This document shows positions 8,257 to 16,496 of a stretch of DNA of 64,000 nt, piece by piece; positions within the stretch are counted from its first letter, which is position 1, and each line of letters begins with the position of its first letter. The DNA lies in assembly GCF_000739735.1 (NCBI RefSeq), contig NZ_BBJF01000005.1:1-64000 (forward strand), given 5' to 3'. The position numbers and the translations under genes were made by a program. The DNA is from Paraburkholderia ginsengisoli NBRC 100965. GTDB lineage: Bacteria; Pseudomonadota; Gammaproteobacteria; Burkholderiales; Burkholderiaceae. The notes beneath the pieces are model-generated. The model saw nothing but the letters and a program-made list of their open reading frames with translations, did not search any database and was not told where the DNA came from.

Positions 8257-8784
8257 ATTTAATCAGCGGATCATTCGAGGACTGTAAACAATCGATGATA
8301 AACGACCGTCCACTGAACGGCCCTTCGCCCCGCGTGGCGGCGATGACCGATGTCTGAATGAACCTTGAACGGGTCAGTTCGCGCGAGCGGTCAGCGCGAT
8401 CGAGTTGCACCGACTGTCGCGGCCACATTCCGCCTGGCCCATCCAGTCCGGCCTGCCCGATCCGCACGCGTTCGCTGCACTGCGACGAAGTTTGCACCGT
8501 TCGGCTGAGAGCCCTGTACTATATGGCTCAACGGGAGACCGGCCTGTCAGTCGGCGTTCGACTATCCGCGGATCGGCACGACTAAAGCGCCGGCCTGTCT
8601 CCCAGAAAATTTGCTGCGACCGGCAACGGCAAAATCAACGCTGACCGTACGGCTCACGGGCGAAAGGTGGACCGCCTTTCATACCCCGGAGCAATCGCAT
8701 CGCGACATACCGCACGGCCTTTGCGCCAACGTGCCGGCCTGCCTCGCGAGCGCGACAGCGACGACGCGACGGACCACGTGAAAA
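8257..8784. other. Intergenic region with inverted repeat
   Basis: A 528-base stretch between the anchored protein and the response regulator. It contains a promoter-like pair (TTGCAC 8492-8497, 17 bases, TGTACT 8515-8520) directly ahead of a long inverted repeat at 8533-8544/8592-8603. The remainder shows no persuasive coding frame. Confidence 0.4.
8527..8605 (+). ncRNA. Possible small structured RNA
   Basis: GGGAGACCGGCC at 8533-8544 can pair with GGCCTGTCTCCC at 8592-8603 (11 of 12 pairs), enclosing 47 bases. A sigma-70-like promoter ends about seven bases before. There is no T-run after the stem, so transcription end is unclear. No known RNA family was recognised. Confidence 0.2.
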
Positions 8785-9747
8785 ATGAACAACTTTATTC
8801 GACCCCCTGTTTTCTATCCGGCAACGGTTGTTTTCGTCGATGACAACGAGAGCTACCTCGATGCCCTGCGCCGGTTCTTCCCGGACACGTTGACCAATCT
8901 GTTTTTCACGCGGCCGCAAAACGCGCTCGCTTTCATCCGTCAGCATGCGCGCGAGAATTCGCTGGAGTTCGCGCCGGCGTCTGCGTGTCTGAGCGAGCCG
9001 GGCGTCGAGCGCTTCGTCGAGACTTCGGCCGAGCGCGATATCGTCGCGCGGCCCTCCCGTTTCGAGGAAGTCGCCGCGGTCGTCGTGGACTACGACATGC
9101 CGGGCATGAACGGCGTCGAGTTTCTCTCGTCGATCTCGCACTTGCGTTGCGCGAAGGTACTGCTGACCGGCGTCGCGAACGAGACCGTCGCGGTCAAGGC
9201 GTTCAATGCCGGCATCGTCGATCTGTATCTGCGCAAGACGGATGCGGATTCGGCCAACCGCCTGGTTCATTTTCTGAAAGACGCCAAGAGCCGGCACTGT
9301 TCGGAATCGGGCTGGCTCGCGTTGGGCGAGAACGGCATGACGTACTGCGATCCGCGCACCCGCAAGGTGATCGACGAGGTGGTGGCCGCCGAAGGCATCG
9401 TCGAGTATTACTGGCGTCCGGAGCAGAACGTGATTCTGATGTTCGACCGCGCGGGCAACCCGAGCGTGTTCGTCGCGTGGGCCGAGAACGACTGGATCTC
9501 GCAGGGCGAGATCGTGGCCGACGAGGGCGGCCCGGCCGAACTGCTGAGGCAGCTCGCGGTGCGCGAGGTGATGCCGCTATTCTGGCCGGACCTCGCCTAT
9601 CGTGGCGGCATGGAGTTCCGAAAGCTCACGCCGCGCGGCATCCCCGGCTGGGACGACGCGTTCTATGGCTGGACCCGCATCGACCCGGCGGAGCTGGACC
9701 TCGATCTGCTCACGTTCTCGCAATGGCGCACTAAGCGCGGCCGCTGA
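8785..9747 (+). CDS. Response regulator with atypical receiver and unknown C-terminal domain
   Basis: A 320-residue protein. The receiver domain has its acidic pair at Asp19-Asp20, phosphoacceptor Asp102 in VVDYDMPGMNG, Thr128 in LLTG and Lys151. In a normal receiver the phosphorylated Asp lies about 35-40 residues after the acidic pair; here it is 82, so roughly 40-45 residues (about 55-95) are inserted before beta strand 3. Residues 160-320 form a domain I do not recognise, rich in Trp and acidic residues, with no HTH, GGDEF or EAL motif; it may bind protein or be an output domain without DNA binding. The next gene, 21 bases downstream, is a broken sensor kinase, probably its former partner, so this regulator may now be an orphan. 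Confidence 0.8.
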   Translation: MNNFIRPPVFYPATVVFVDDNESYLDALRRFFPDTLTNLFFTRPQNALAFIRQHARENSLEFAPASACLSEPGVERFVETSAERDIVARPSRFEEVAAVVVDYDMPGMNGVEFLSSISHLRCAKVLLTGVANETVAVKAFNAGIVDLYLRKTDADSANRLVHFLKDAKSRHCSESGWLALGENGMTYCDPRTRKVIDEVVAAEGIVEYYWRPEQNVILMFDRAGNPSVFVAWAENDWISQGEIVADEGGPAELLRQLAVREVMPLFWPDLAYRGGMEFRKLTPRGIPGWDDAFYGWTRIDPAELDLDLLTFSQWRTKRGR

Positions 9748-9768
9748 AGCCGCCGACGCGTCACACCC

Positions 9769-10174
9769 ATGTACGCGATCCCCACTGCTTTCGAGTCCGC
9801 GCTGTTCGTGGTGTTCGGGCTGTATGTACTCATCACTCAAGGGATCACGCGTCTGTCGGGGCCGTTCCTGCTGATGTGCGCGGCGACTTTCGCATGGCAG
9901 GGCACGTGGACGTTGCTGTTCGAGACGAACGATCCGCAGCTCGCCGGCGTGCTGGTCAGGCTGGGCTAACTGTTCATTCTGTTTCTGCCGACCACGTTCT
10001 ATCACTTCGTCATCGAGGTGGCGGCGCGGCGTCGTGAGCAGCCGTTGCTGTTCGCGTCGTATGGGCTCGATGTATGGCGTGCATACCACCTTCATCGTCC
10101 GCTTGCCGATTCCGGGCACGCCGGCCGATCGCGCGCTGCGCGAGCCGCCGAGGAGTTGGCCGCGCTGGCGTTGA
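9769..10174 (+). pseudogene. Remnant of multi-TM sensor histidine kinase (stop plus internal deletion)
   Basis: The frame opens with MYAIPTAFESALFVVFGLYV, a membrane segment, and reads to an in-frame TAA at 9967-9969. After that stop the same frame continues sensibly (LFILFLPTTFYHFVIEVAARRRE) to about 10065. Then, in the +1-shifted frame from 10070, the sequence YGVHTTFIVRLPIPGTPAD resembles the last ATPase-domain strand of histidine kinases (G-x-GTTFxVRLP). So the N-terminal membrane sensor and the C-terminal end are fused, with the H box, N, G1 boxes and most membrane segments deleted. Its place just behind a response regulator fits a former kinase/regulator pair, and the sensor start looks like CqsS-type multi-TM kinases of Burkholderia. 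A sequencing error could explain the stop, but not the missing kinase core. Confidence 0.7.
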
Positions 10175-10317
10175 GGTAGGGCGACGGGTGTGGTTAAGCG
10201 CTAGCACGCGCGCAAGTCCTTTCGCGTTGAGGCATGAACGTGTGCTGCAAAGTTACCGGTGCAGCCAGTGCGAGCCGGCCCGCTGAACAAACGGCGCTAT
10301 CTTGGTTTAGCGCCTGA

Positions 10318-11268
10318 CTACTCCCGCGCCTGCGCGCAAAGAAATTCACACACCGCCCGATGCATCGCCTGAACGCCGGGGCTCGATTCGAGCGCGCGCC
10401 AGCATCCATGCACGAGGCCCACGCCGATCCTGAGTCGCGCGTCGCCGCCGGCCGCGTGGATGCGCTCGACGAACACGCGTGCATCGTCCCGCAACGGATC
10501 ATGTTCCGCGCCGAACGCAAGCGTCGGCGGCAAGCCATCGTAACGCGTCGCATCGAGCGGGATCGTCCACGCGGGATACGACGCGGACTCGCCAGCGCCC
10601 CAGTACAGATCGCGAAACGTATGGACGTCGACCAGCGTGAGCATCGGCGCATGCGCTTCGGTGTCGCGCGCGGGCGGTTGCGGGTCGGTGCCGAGCATCG
10701 GGTAACTCAGCGCGAGGCCGCGCAGGCGTGGCATGCCTTCGTCGCGCAACCGGAGCGCGACGCTGGCCGCGAGCGTCGCGCCTGCGCTGTCGCCGGCCAG
10801 TTGCAGCGCGGCGTCGGCCGACAGATCGAACGGCAGACGTCCTTCCAGCGCAGCGAGCGTCACTGCCAGGCAATCGTCATGCGCGGCCGGTGCGCGATGT
10901 TCGGGCGCGAGCCGGTACTCGACCGCGACCACGTCGAGCCCGGTATCGGCGGCGATGCGTGCGGTCACCATCTGATGGCTATTCAGCGACCCGAGCACGA
11001 AGCCGCCACCGTGAAAGTACAGTACCGTGCCGCGAACCTCACTGTGAGTCTTCGCGCGATGCCGATAAAGCCGCAGCGCGATCGCATGACCCGTGTCGGT
11101 TTTCAACTCGCCTTCGTGTGTCGTGATGGTGTCCGGCAGCGGCGGACTCAGCATGGCCGCGTAGCGGTCGTACATTTCGCGCTGCTCGCGCGGCGTCGCG
11201 GCGGCGGTGTGCGCGGGATAGATCGCGGTGGCCCGTTCGATGAAGGCGGCCATTTCCGGCTCAAGCAT
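10318..11268 (-). CDS. Alpha/beta hydrolase, HSL-type esterase/lipase
   Basis: A 316-residue hydrolase of the hormone-sensitive-lipase family. It has the HGGG oxyanion motif at 86-89, the nucleophile elbow GDSAG with Ser161, acid Asp257 in AEHDPLRDD and His287 in VHGCWR. Family members cleave short-chain esters. No signal peptide. Its start overlaps the end of the thioesterase gene by 8 bases on the same strand, so the two form a small operon for ester or thioester hydrolysis. Confidence 0.92.
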   Translation of the reverse strand: MLEPEMAAFIERATAIYPAHTAAATPREQREMYDRYAAMLSPPLPDTITTHEGELKTDTGHAIALRLYRHRAKTHSEVRGTVLYFHGGGFVLGSLNSHQMVTARIAADTGLDVVAVEYRLAPEHRAPAAHDDCLAVTLAALEGRLPFDLSADAALQLAGDSAGATLAASVALRLRDEGMPRLRGLALSYPMLGTDPQPPARDTEAHAPMLTLVDVHTFRDLYWGAGESASYPAWTIPLDATRYDGLPPTLAFGAEHDPLRDDARVFVERIHAAGGDARLRIGVGLVHGCWRALESSPGVQAMHRAVCEFLCAQARE

Positions 11269-11776
11269 GTTCGCTCCCGTTGCTTTGTTGGCCGACGCCC
11301 AGGCCGATCACGCGTCCCGCGAACCTCGGCGTCGGCAACACGGCGTGTGCGTCGGCCAACGCCCGCACGCGAACCGCGACATCGGGATCGAACGCGGCGG
11401 CGCGCGGTCCGCCGGTATCGACGTGCAGCAACATCTGCTCGCTGGCGGCCACGGGTTCGTCGCCGCGACCGCTCCACATTTCGAGGTACAGATGCAGTCG
11501 CTTCGCATCGTGCGCGAGCACGCGCATATCGACGCGAACCTGCGCGCCTTCCTTGATCTCATGCAGATAGTTGAGGTGCGCTTCCAGCGTGTAGATCGAG
11601 CGCGTCCGCGCTTTGCGTACCGCGTCGGGCAGCCCGATCAGGTCGATCAACGCATCGGTCGCGAAGCTGAAAATCAGCATGTAGAACGCGTCGCGCAGAT
11701 GGCCGTTGTAATCGACCCATTCGACCCGCACGGTGTCGTGATAGCCGGGCAGAGCAACGTGTTGCGGCATGGGCAA
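11261..11776 (-). CDS. Hotdog-fold thioesterase family protein
   Basis: A 171-residue protein of the 4-hydroxybenzoyl-CoA-thioesterase-like hotdog family. The opening V-x-V-E-WVDYNGHLRDAFYMLIF gives the W-x-D-x-N-GH active-site pattern (Asp22-Tyr-Asn near the N-terminus) and the long central helix. It resembles thioesterases linked to carnitine or betaine metabolism in proteobacteria (LcdH-associated type). It is the first gene of a two-gene operon with the downstream esterase. Acyl-CoA hydrolysis is expected; the acyl group is unknown. Confidence 0.85.
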   Translation of the reverse strand: MPMPQHVALPGYHDTVRVEWVDYNGHLRDAFYMLIFSFATDALIDLIGLPDAVRKARTRSIYTLEAHLNYLHEIKEGAQVRVDMRVLAHDAKRLHLYLEMWSGRGDEPVAASEQMLLHVDTGGPRAAAFDPDVAVRVRALADAHAVLPTPRFAGRVIGLGVGQQSNGSEHA

Positions 11777-11963
11777 GGGTCTCCGTCGTTCGAATGCGTG
11801 GGCGTCGGCCTCGACGCTACCCAGTTTAGTTCACGACGATTCGCATGCGAGTGAGCACCCCGTCTGTCGATGCGCTTCGCTCGGTGTCGGTGGACTCGAA
11901 GCATGAGTCGCCGTTGCGTCAAATTAGACCATCTGACGCAATAGTGAATTTGTGAATCAGGGG

Positions 11964-11992
11964 TTTACCCTGGTCTCCTCGACTCCTAGACT
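11964..11992 (+). promoter_or_regulatory. Sigma-70-like promoter for DUF4148 gene
   Basis: TTTACC at 11964-11969 and TAGACT at 11987-11992 are separated by 17 bases, each matching four of six consensus positions. It would start transcription about 60 bases before the DUF4148 ATG. Confidence 0.45.
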
Positions 11993-12057
11993 CTATTCAT
12001 CCGCTGCGGACCACCAGGGTTGCCAGCACCGCAAAACAATCTATCGAGGTAGACATC

Positions 12058-12384
12058 ATGAAATCGCTGATCGAAGCTGTTGTTATCGCCGCGCTCATCA
12101 CGGCACCGCTCGCCGCGTTTGCTCAATCGAGCCAGCCGGTGACGCGCGCTCAAGTGCGTGCCGAACTGGTCCAACTTGAAAAGGCCGGCTATGACCCGGC
12201 CACCGCCGACGCGAACGACTACCCGGCCAATATTCAGGCAGCCGAAGCACGCGTCGCGGCGCAGAACGCCGCCGCACAAACCAGCGGCTATGGTTCGGCG
12301 ACCAATGGTTCGTCGCAAGCCGGGGGCCGCACTAGCACGCAGTCGAGCTCGTATTCGGCGCCGGTCGTCAACTACGGTCGTTAA
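12058..12384 (+). CDS. DUF4148 family secreted protein
   Basis: A 108-residue exported protein with a 21-22 residue signal peptide ending AAFAQS. The DUF4148 core follows: VTRAQVRAELVQLEKAGYDP, then NDYPANIQAAEARVA, the typical Y-P-xx-[I/L]QAAE element. The tail (about 80-108) is Ser/Gly/Gln-rich. These small periplasmic proteins are abundant in Burkholderia and have no established function. Start context is AGGTAGACATC ahead of ATG. A second paralogue is at 54.1-54.4 kb. Confidence 0.9.
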   Translation: MKSLIEAVVIAALITAPLAAFAQSSQPVTRAQVRAELVQLEKAGYDPATADANDYPANIQAAEARVAAQNAAAQTSGYGSATNGSSQAGGRTSTQSSSYSAPVVNYGR

Positions 12385-12448
12385 TCGAACGCAGCGCGAA
12401 CGCAGCGCGAGCGCAGGTCTCGCGCGTGAGCCGATGGGTATCGAACAT

Positions 12449-12496
12449 GAATGGCTTGCTTTCACCGTGCCGCATGGGTGAAGCAAGCCATTCTTG
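12449..12496 (+). terminator. Long hairpin terminator after DUF4148 gene
   Basis: GAATGGCTTGCTT (12449-12461) pairs perfectly with AAGCAAGCCATTC (12481-12493), with further CACC/GGGTG pairing inside, and is followed by TTGCATT. It lies between convergent genes and may serve both, though only a short T-rich run is seen. Confidence 0.6.
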
Positions 12497-12548
12497 CATT
12501 CGTGCTAGCGCTCACGCATTGCACGCGCGGGTCGATCAAACCGCCCGA

Positions 12549-14000
12549 TCACACCGTGAACAACGGCCGCAACTGGCGCACATCGTCCACGCTCTCCAGC
12601 CGGTTGATCCGCTCGATCAGCTGATCGGTCTTACGCGCGCCAAGGACCGGCGCCATCAGGTCGCGCGCCTTCGCGCCGACGGCTTCGGTCGTCAACGGAT
12701 TCTCCTTCGTGCCCGGCGGGAATCGGGTGAAGTGCTCGACCTTGCGTCCGTCGGTTAGCGTCACCTCGACGATCGCCCCACGCGGCGCGGCCGGGTCCAT
12801 CAACGCGGCATCCGGCGTCACGCTGACCTTCGCGCGCTGCGCGAGAATACGCGGATCGTGCATCAACGCGACATCGTGACTATCGACGAACGAAACCGCG
12901 CCTTTGACCATCGCGACCGCCACCAGGTGCTGGCAATTGACATCGGGCATCGCGCTGTCGCCGACGATGCCCTCGGCATCGGTGGGAATCTTCACGAGGA
13001 TGCTGCGCACGTTGTCCGGCGTCAGGCCGTATTGCTTGCGCAGCGTCAGCAGCGCGTCCAGCGGCGACTGGATCGGGTAGCCGACCGAGTACGTTTTGAT
13101 CGCCGTCTCTGTGACATAGAAACGGCTGCCGAGTCCATCGAGCATCGCTTCGGGCTTCGGACTCGTCGACAGCGCAATGAAAAGATTGTTGGTGCCGTCG
13201 AGCACATTGTAGACGCCGGTGAAGCCCGACTGCGCCATGTCGACCGCCGTCACGCCGTTGCGCGCGCCCATGCCGGCGAAGTCGAACGCCTTCTCGATGT
13301 GATCCTTGTCCTTCACCCAACTCCATAAACCGGAGACCTGCTGCGCGGAATAGGAAATCGCATAGCGCGTTTGCAGTTCATCCAGTTTCGCGAGCGACGC
13401 CGCCGCGCCGAGCGCGCCGAAAGTCGACGCGGTGCCCTCGGCGCTACGATGCGAGCCGCGCACCTGGTCGGGTCCGAGCGCCATCAGCAGACGGCATGCG
13501 AGATCGTAGCCGAGCGTCACCGAGCGAATCAGCGCCTCGCCGCTGCTGCCTTCGCGTTCGGCCAGCGCGAGGGCGGCCGGCACGACCGAACTCCCGGGGT
13601 GCGCCTTGGTGACCGGCTCGAAGTCGTCGGTTTCGTCGGAGTGTGCGCACATCGCATTGGCGAGCGCGGCGTTGATCGCGGTCGTGCGAAACGCTGCGCC
13701 GATCACCGACGCTTGCGGCTCGCCGCCGAGTCCGTGCACGTAGTGGGTCGCCATCGAGCCCGGCCGCATGCGCGAGCCGGACACCATCGCGCCGAAGGTG
13801 TCGAGAATGCGGTGCTTGCAGGCGAGCACGACCGCGTCGGGCAGCGCGGTGCTGCGCGCCGACACCATGTAGCGCGCGAGCTGCCCGGTCACGTCGGCAT
13901 TGGCAGCGGCGAACAGGCGGGCGGGAGACAGCGTCAGTGCGGCGAGCGCGCCGACGGATTGAAGCATGCGGCGGCGCGCCGGCATGTGAGACTCGGACAT
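12549..14000 (-). CDS. MmgE/PrpD family protein with Tat-type signal
   Basis: A 483-residue protein of the MmgE/PrpD fold (2-methylcitrate dehydratase, cis-aconitate decarboxylase, imidodisuccinate epimerase). The helical domain starts near residue 38 (LARYMVSARSTALPDAV) and family strings such as MCAHSDETDDFEPVTKAHPGS and CRLLMALGPD are present. Unusually the protein begins MPARRRMLQSVGALAALTL (about residues 6-24), a twin-arginine-like signal ending ARLFAAANA, so it appears to be exported to the periplasm. The start at 14000 has AGAAGGA five bases upstream and removes a Pro/Ser-rich extension. It diverges from a GntR/FCD regulator, its probable controller, and lies beside the aromatic-type catabolic cluster. 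Substrate unknown; a tricarboxylate is likely. Confidence 0.88.
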   Translation of the reverse strand: MSESHMPARRRMLQSVGALAALTLSPARLFAAANADVTGQLARYMVSARSTALPDAVVLACKHRILDTFGAMVSGSRMRPGSMATHYVHGLGGEPQASVIGAAFRTTAINAALANAMCAHSDETDDFEPVTKAHPGSSVVPAALALAEREGSSGEALIRSVTLGYDLACRLLMALGPDQVRGSHRSAEGTASTFGALGAAASLAKLDELQTRYAISYSAQQVSGLWSWVKDKDHIEKAFDFAGMGARNGVTAVDMAQSGFTGVYNVLDGTNNLFIALSTSPKPEAMLDGLGSRFYVTETAIKTYSVGYPIQSPLDALLTLRKQYGLTPDNVRSILVKIPTDAEGIVGDSAMPDVNCQHLVAVAMVKGAVSFVDSHDVALMHDPRILAQRAKVSVTPDAALMDPAAPRGAIVEVTLTDGRKVEHFTRFPPGTKENPLTTEAVGAKARDLMAPVLGARKTDQLIERINRLESVDDVRQLRPLFTV

Positions 14001-14374
14001 GTGAATCCTTCTGGTGGTGGACGGCGGGTTGGATGGGCGCAATGAAATAGATCGGCGATTCGAGATGGGTGCCTCGCATGCGTGGACAGCGGAGTCGGCA
14101 GCGGCGTGCCGCGGACGCACGACCGCATCCGGCTCGACGATGTCTCCTGGTGACTACCTGCCAGTGTGTCGATCACGGACCGGCAACTGAGTGAGGTGTC
14201 GACAATTTGCGCATCATAGTGCGACGTCCCTCCAAAACTCAAGGCCAAATTGCAACAGGTGTGCACACTTTGAGTGTAATTTGCGCACGGTTTTCAGCAC
14301 GCGCAGGCGTAGCGGTTTGTTAGAATCCGCTGCTGCGCCCGCGCCTCCGGCGCGCTCTCACGAAAGGACCCGCG
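14001..14374. promoter_or_regulatory. Divergent regulatory region between PrpD-like and GntR genes
   Basis: A 374-base intergenic region. AATTTGCGCA occurs twice in direct orientation (14204-14213 and 14278-14287). A perfect palindrome GTGTGCACAC lies at 14259-14268. A -10-like TAGAAT is at 14321-14326, about 50 bases before the GntR start. GntR/FCD proteins bind short palindromes, so GTGTGCACAC is the best operator candidate. Confidence 0.5.
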
Positions 14375-15058
14375 ATGGATGAAGATGTCGACAAGAGCCC
14401 GCTTGCGGACGACGGCGAAGCGTCGCCGGTTGCGGAGATCGTCGACTGGGTGGCGCGCGGCATCATCGAAGGACGCCTCGTGGCCGGCGACGATCTCAAC
14501 TCGGTCGAACTCGCCAAACGTTTCGGCGTGAGCCGCACGCCGGCGCGCGAGGCGCTGTTCGTGCTAAGCCGCGAAGGGCTGGTCGACTGGTCGCCACGCC
14601 GGCGGCCTCGCGTGTCCGCCGTCAAGCTGAAGGACGTGCGCGAGATCTATCAACTGCGTGCGATCCTGTATGCGCAGGTCTCGCTCGCGATCGTCGAGCA
14701 CGCGACCGACGACGACATCGCTTCGCTCTGGCGCGCGCATCAGCGTCTTGCCGAGGTGGCCGCGCAAGGCGACGTCGATGCGTATTTTTGGGCCAACGTC
14801 GAGTTCCGCGACGAAGAGTTGCGCGTCTGCCGCAACGGCATTTTCAAGGAAGTGCTCGACTCGATGCGGATGCGGACCAACCGTCTGCGGCATCTCAGCA
14901 CGACGCTGCCCGGCCGCTTGCAGCGCTCATGCGCGGATCATCAAAGGCTGTGCGAAGCGTATGCCGAGCGCGATGGCACGCTCGCGGCGGCGTTGAATCG
15001 TTCGATTGTGCTGAGTGCGCTGCACGCGATCGAGCAGGCGTGGCCGGTCCAGGCTTGA
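14375..15058 (+). CDS. GntR-family regulator, FCD subclass
   Basis: A 227-residue transcription factor. The N-terminal winged HTH (about residues 18-85) has the GntR signature LNSVELAKRFGVSRTPAREAL followed by EGLVDWSPRRRPRVS. The C-terminal all-helical FCD effector domain (about 90-222) shows REIYQLRAIL and LRHLSTTLPGR near the metal/effector pocket. FCD regulators usually respond to carboxylic acids. It diverges from the PrpD-like gene and precedes, on the same strand, the catabolic cluster that begins 375 bases downstream, so it is a plausible regulator of either or both. AAAGGA precedes the ATG. Confidence 0.9.
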   Translation: MDEDVDKSPLADDGEASPVAEIVDWVARGIIEGRLVAGDDLNSVELAKRFGVSRTPAREALFVLSREGLVDWSPRRRPRVSAVKLKDVREIYQLRAILYAQVSLAIVEHATDDDIASLWRAHQRLAEVAAQGDVDAYFWANVEFRDEELRVCRNGIFKEVLDSMRMRTNRLRHLSTTLPGRLQRSCADHQRLCEAYAERDGTLAAALNRSIVLSALHAIEQAWPVQA

Positions 15059-15433
15059 TTCAACAACGTTGCGGTCTTCCCGGACCGCTGCCGGACCTCT
15101 TTCCGAGGCGCGCTCGCGCCGCACGAACAGCAGCGCTTCGCGATCGTCTTTCCCTCTCCTCGTTGCGTGCAAAAGCCCGCTTTCTCCGGGTAATCACCGA
15201 CTCACAATGGCCTCGAATCCGCGCTTTTTCGCCCGCGCGGACGGCCTCCGCAGTGACTAAGCAAATTTCTATTGCCCCCGCAGATTTTGAATAACAAAGC
15301 GTAGCCGACGGCACTTACACTGCATTCCGAACTCCTGTTGTGAGCCGGTCGCTACCGTGGTCCAGCGGGTCATGCCGTCAAGTCGATCCGTGTTTCGCAC
15401 CGGCGCTCGACGAATAATTCATTTGGAGACCTT
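15059..15433. other. Intergenic region upstream of catabolic cluster
   Basis: A 375-base non-coding stretch between the GntR gene and the first gene of the cluster. It should hold the operon promoter; a -10-like TACACT lies at 15316-15321 but no well-spaced -35 was found. A T-rich/A-rich patch occurs at 15262-15298. No persuasive coding frame. Confidence 0.4.
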
Positions 15434-16474
15434 ATGAAAGAAGTGATGCTGGTCGGCACCGCCGCCAATCGTCCGAATGCCATTGGTTCGATGTATCGGC
15501 TCGAGCCGGGCGGCGAGTGGCAAAAGCTGACCGACTTCCCCGACGACGCGTCCGTGCAGGCGATTACGCCACATCCCGTGCGGCCCGATCTGCTGTTCGC
15601 CGCCACGCGCAAAGGCGTATACCGCTCGCAAGACGGCGGCAATTCGTGGACCCGTCTGAACGTGACGGACGAGACGATCCAGTTCTGGACCGTCGTGATT
15701 CACCCGACGCGTCCCGACACGCTGTTCGCGGCCGGCGGTCCCGTTAGCATTTATCGCAGCGACGACGGCGGCGACACCTGGCGCAAATGCAAGGCCGATC
15801 ATCCCGAGCGCTTCAAGATTTCGTTCGGCGACTCGCGCGTGATGCGCATCGCGTTCCACCCGCTGAATCCGGATGTGATGTACGCGGTGGCCGAGATCAA
15901 CGGCTTTCTCGTCAGCGAAGACGGCGGCGACACATGGCGCGGCGAACCGGAAGGGCTTCTGGCGCTGTCGAAGCTGCCGCATCTGAAAAGCAGAATCGAA
16001 ACCGACGACGACGCAGAAGGCGTCTTCGATGCCCATTCGGTTTGCACCACGCCAGCCGATCCGGACGCACTGTTCTACATCTGCCGCCTCGGCATTTTCG
16101 AAAGCCGCGACAAGGGCAAGACGTTCCGCGATATCGAAGTCGGCAAATTCGCTCCGTTCTCGTACACGCGTGACTGCCGCTTCGTGTGCGACGACCCGAA
16201 GAAGATGTACGCGTGCTTCAGCATTTCGTCGCGCAGCAATGCGGGCGCGCTGTATGGCAGCGACGACCTCGGCAAGAGCTGGTATCGCGCCGATGCGCAA
16301 GTCGAACCGGCGAGCACGATGCTCGGCTTCGGCCTGCATCCCAGCGACCCGAACGGCGTCATCACCGTGACGCGCGGCGGTCAGGTGTTCTTCACGACCG
16401 ACGGTTGCCGTAGCTGGACCGAAAAACCTCTGCCGTCCGACGCAGGAGATGCATTCTGCGCGACGATGCTCTAA
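15434..16474 (+). CDS. Asp-box (BNR) six-bladed propeller protein
   Basis: A 346-residue protein made of Asp-box repeats (S-x-D-x-G-x-x-W/F). Six are visible: SQDGGNSW at 65-72, SDDGGDTW at 109-116, SEDGGDTW at 161-168, SRDKGKTF at 224-231, SDDLGKSW at 276-283 and TTDGCRSW at 321-328, consistent with a complete six-bladed beta-propeller. Between them recurs a HPxxPDxLFA element. There is no signal peptide, unlike sialidases and most secreted BNR proteins, so it should be cytoplasmic. It is the first gene of the catabolic cluster, 22 bases from the aldolase gene. Function unknown; lactonase- or isomerase-like catalysis or scaffolding are possibilities only. Confidence 0.85.
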   Translation: MKEVMLVGTAANRPNAIGSMYRLEPGGEWQKLTDFPDDASVQAITPHPVRPDLLFAATRKGVYRSQDGGNSWTRLNVTDETIQFWTVVIHPTRPDTLFAAGGPVSIYRSDDGGDTWRKCKADHPERFKISFGDSRVMRIAFHPLNPDVMYAVAEINGFLVSEDGGDTWRGEPEGLLALSKLPHLKSRIETDDDAEGVFDAHSVCTTPADPDALFYICRLGIFESRDKGKTFRDIEVGKFAPFSYTRDCRFVCDDPKKMYACFSISSRSNAGALYGSDDLGKSWYRADAQVEPASTMLGFGLHPSDPNGVITVTRGGQVFFTTDGCRSWTEKPLPSDAGDAFCATML

Positions 16475-16496
16475 GCGAACGAAGGATGATCGAACC

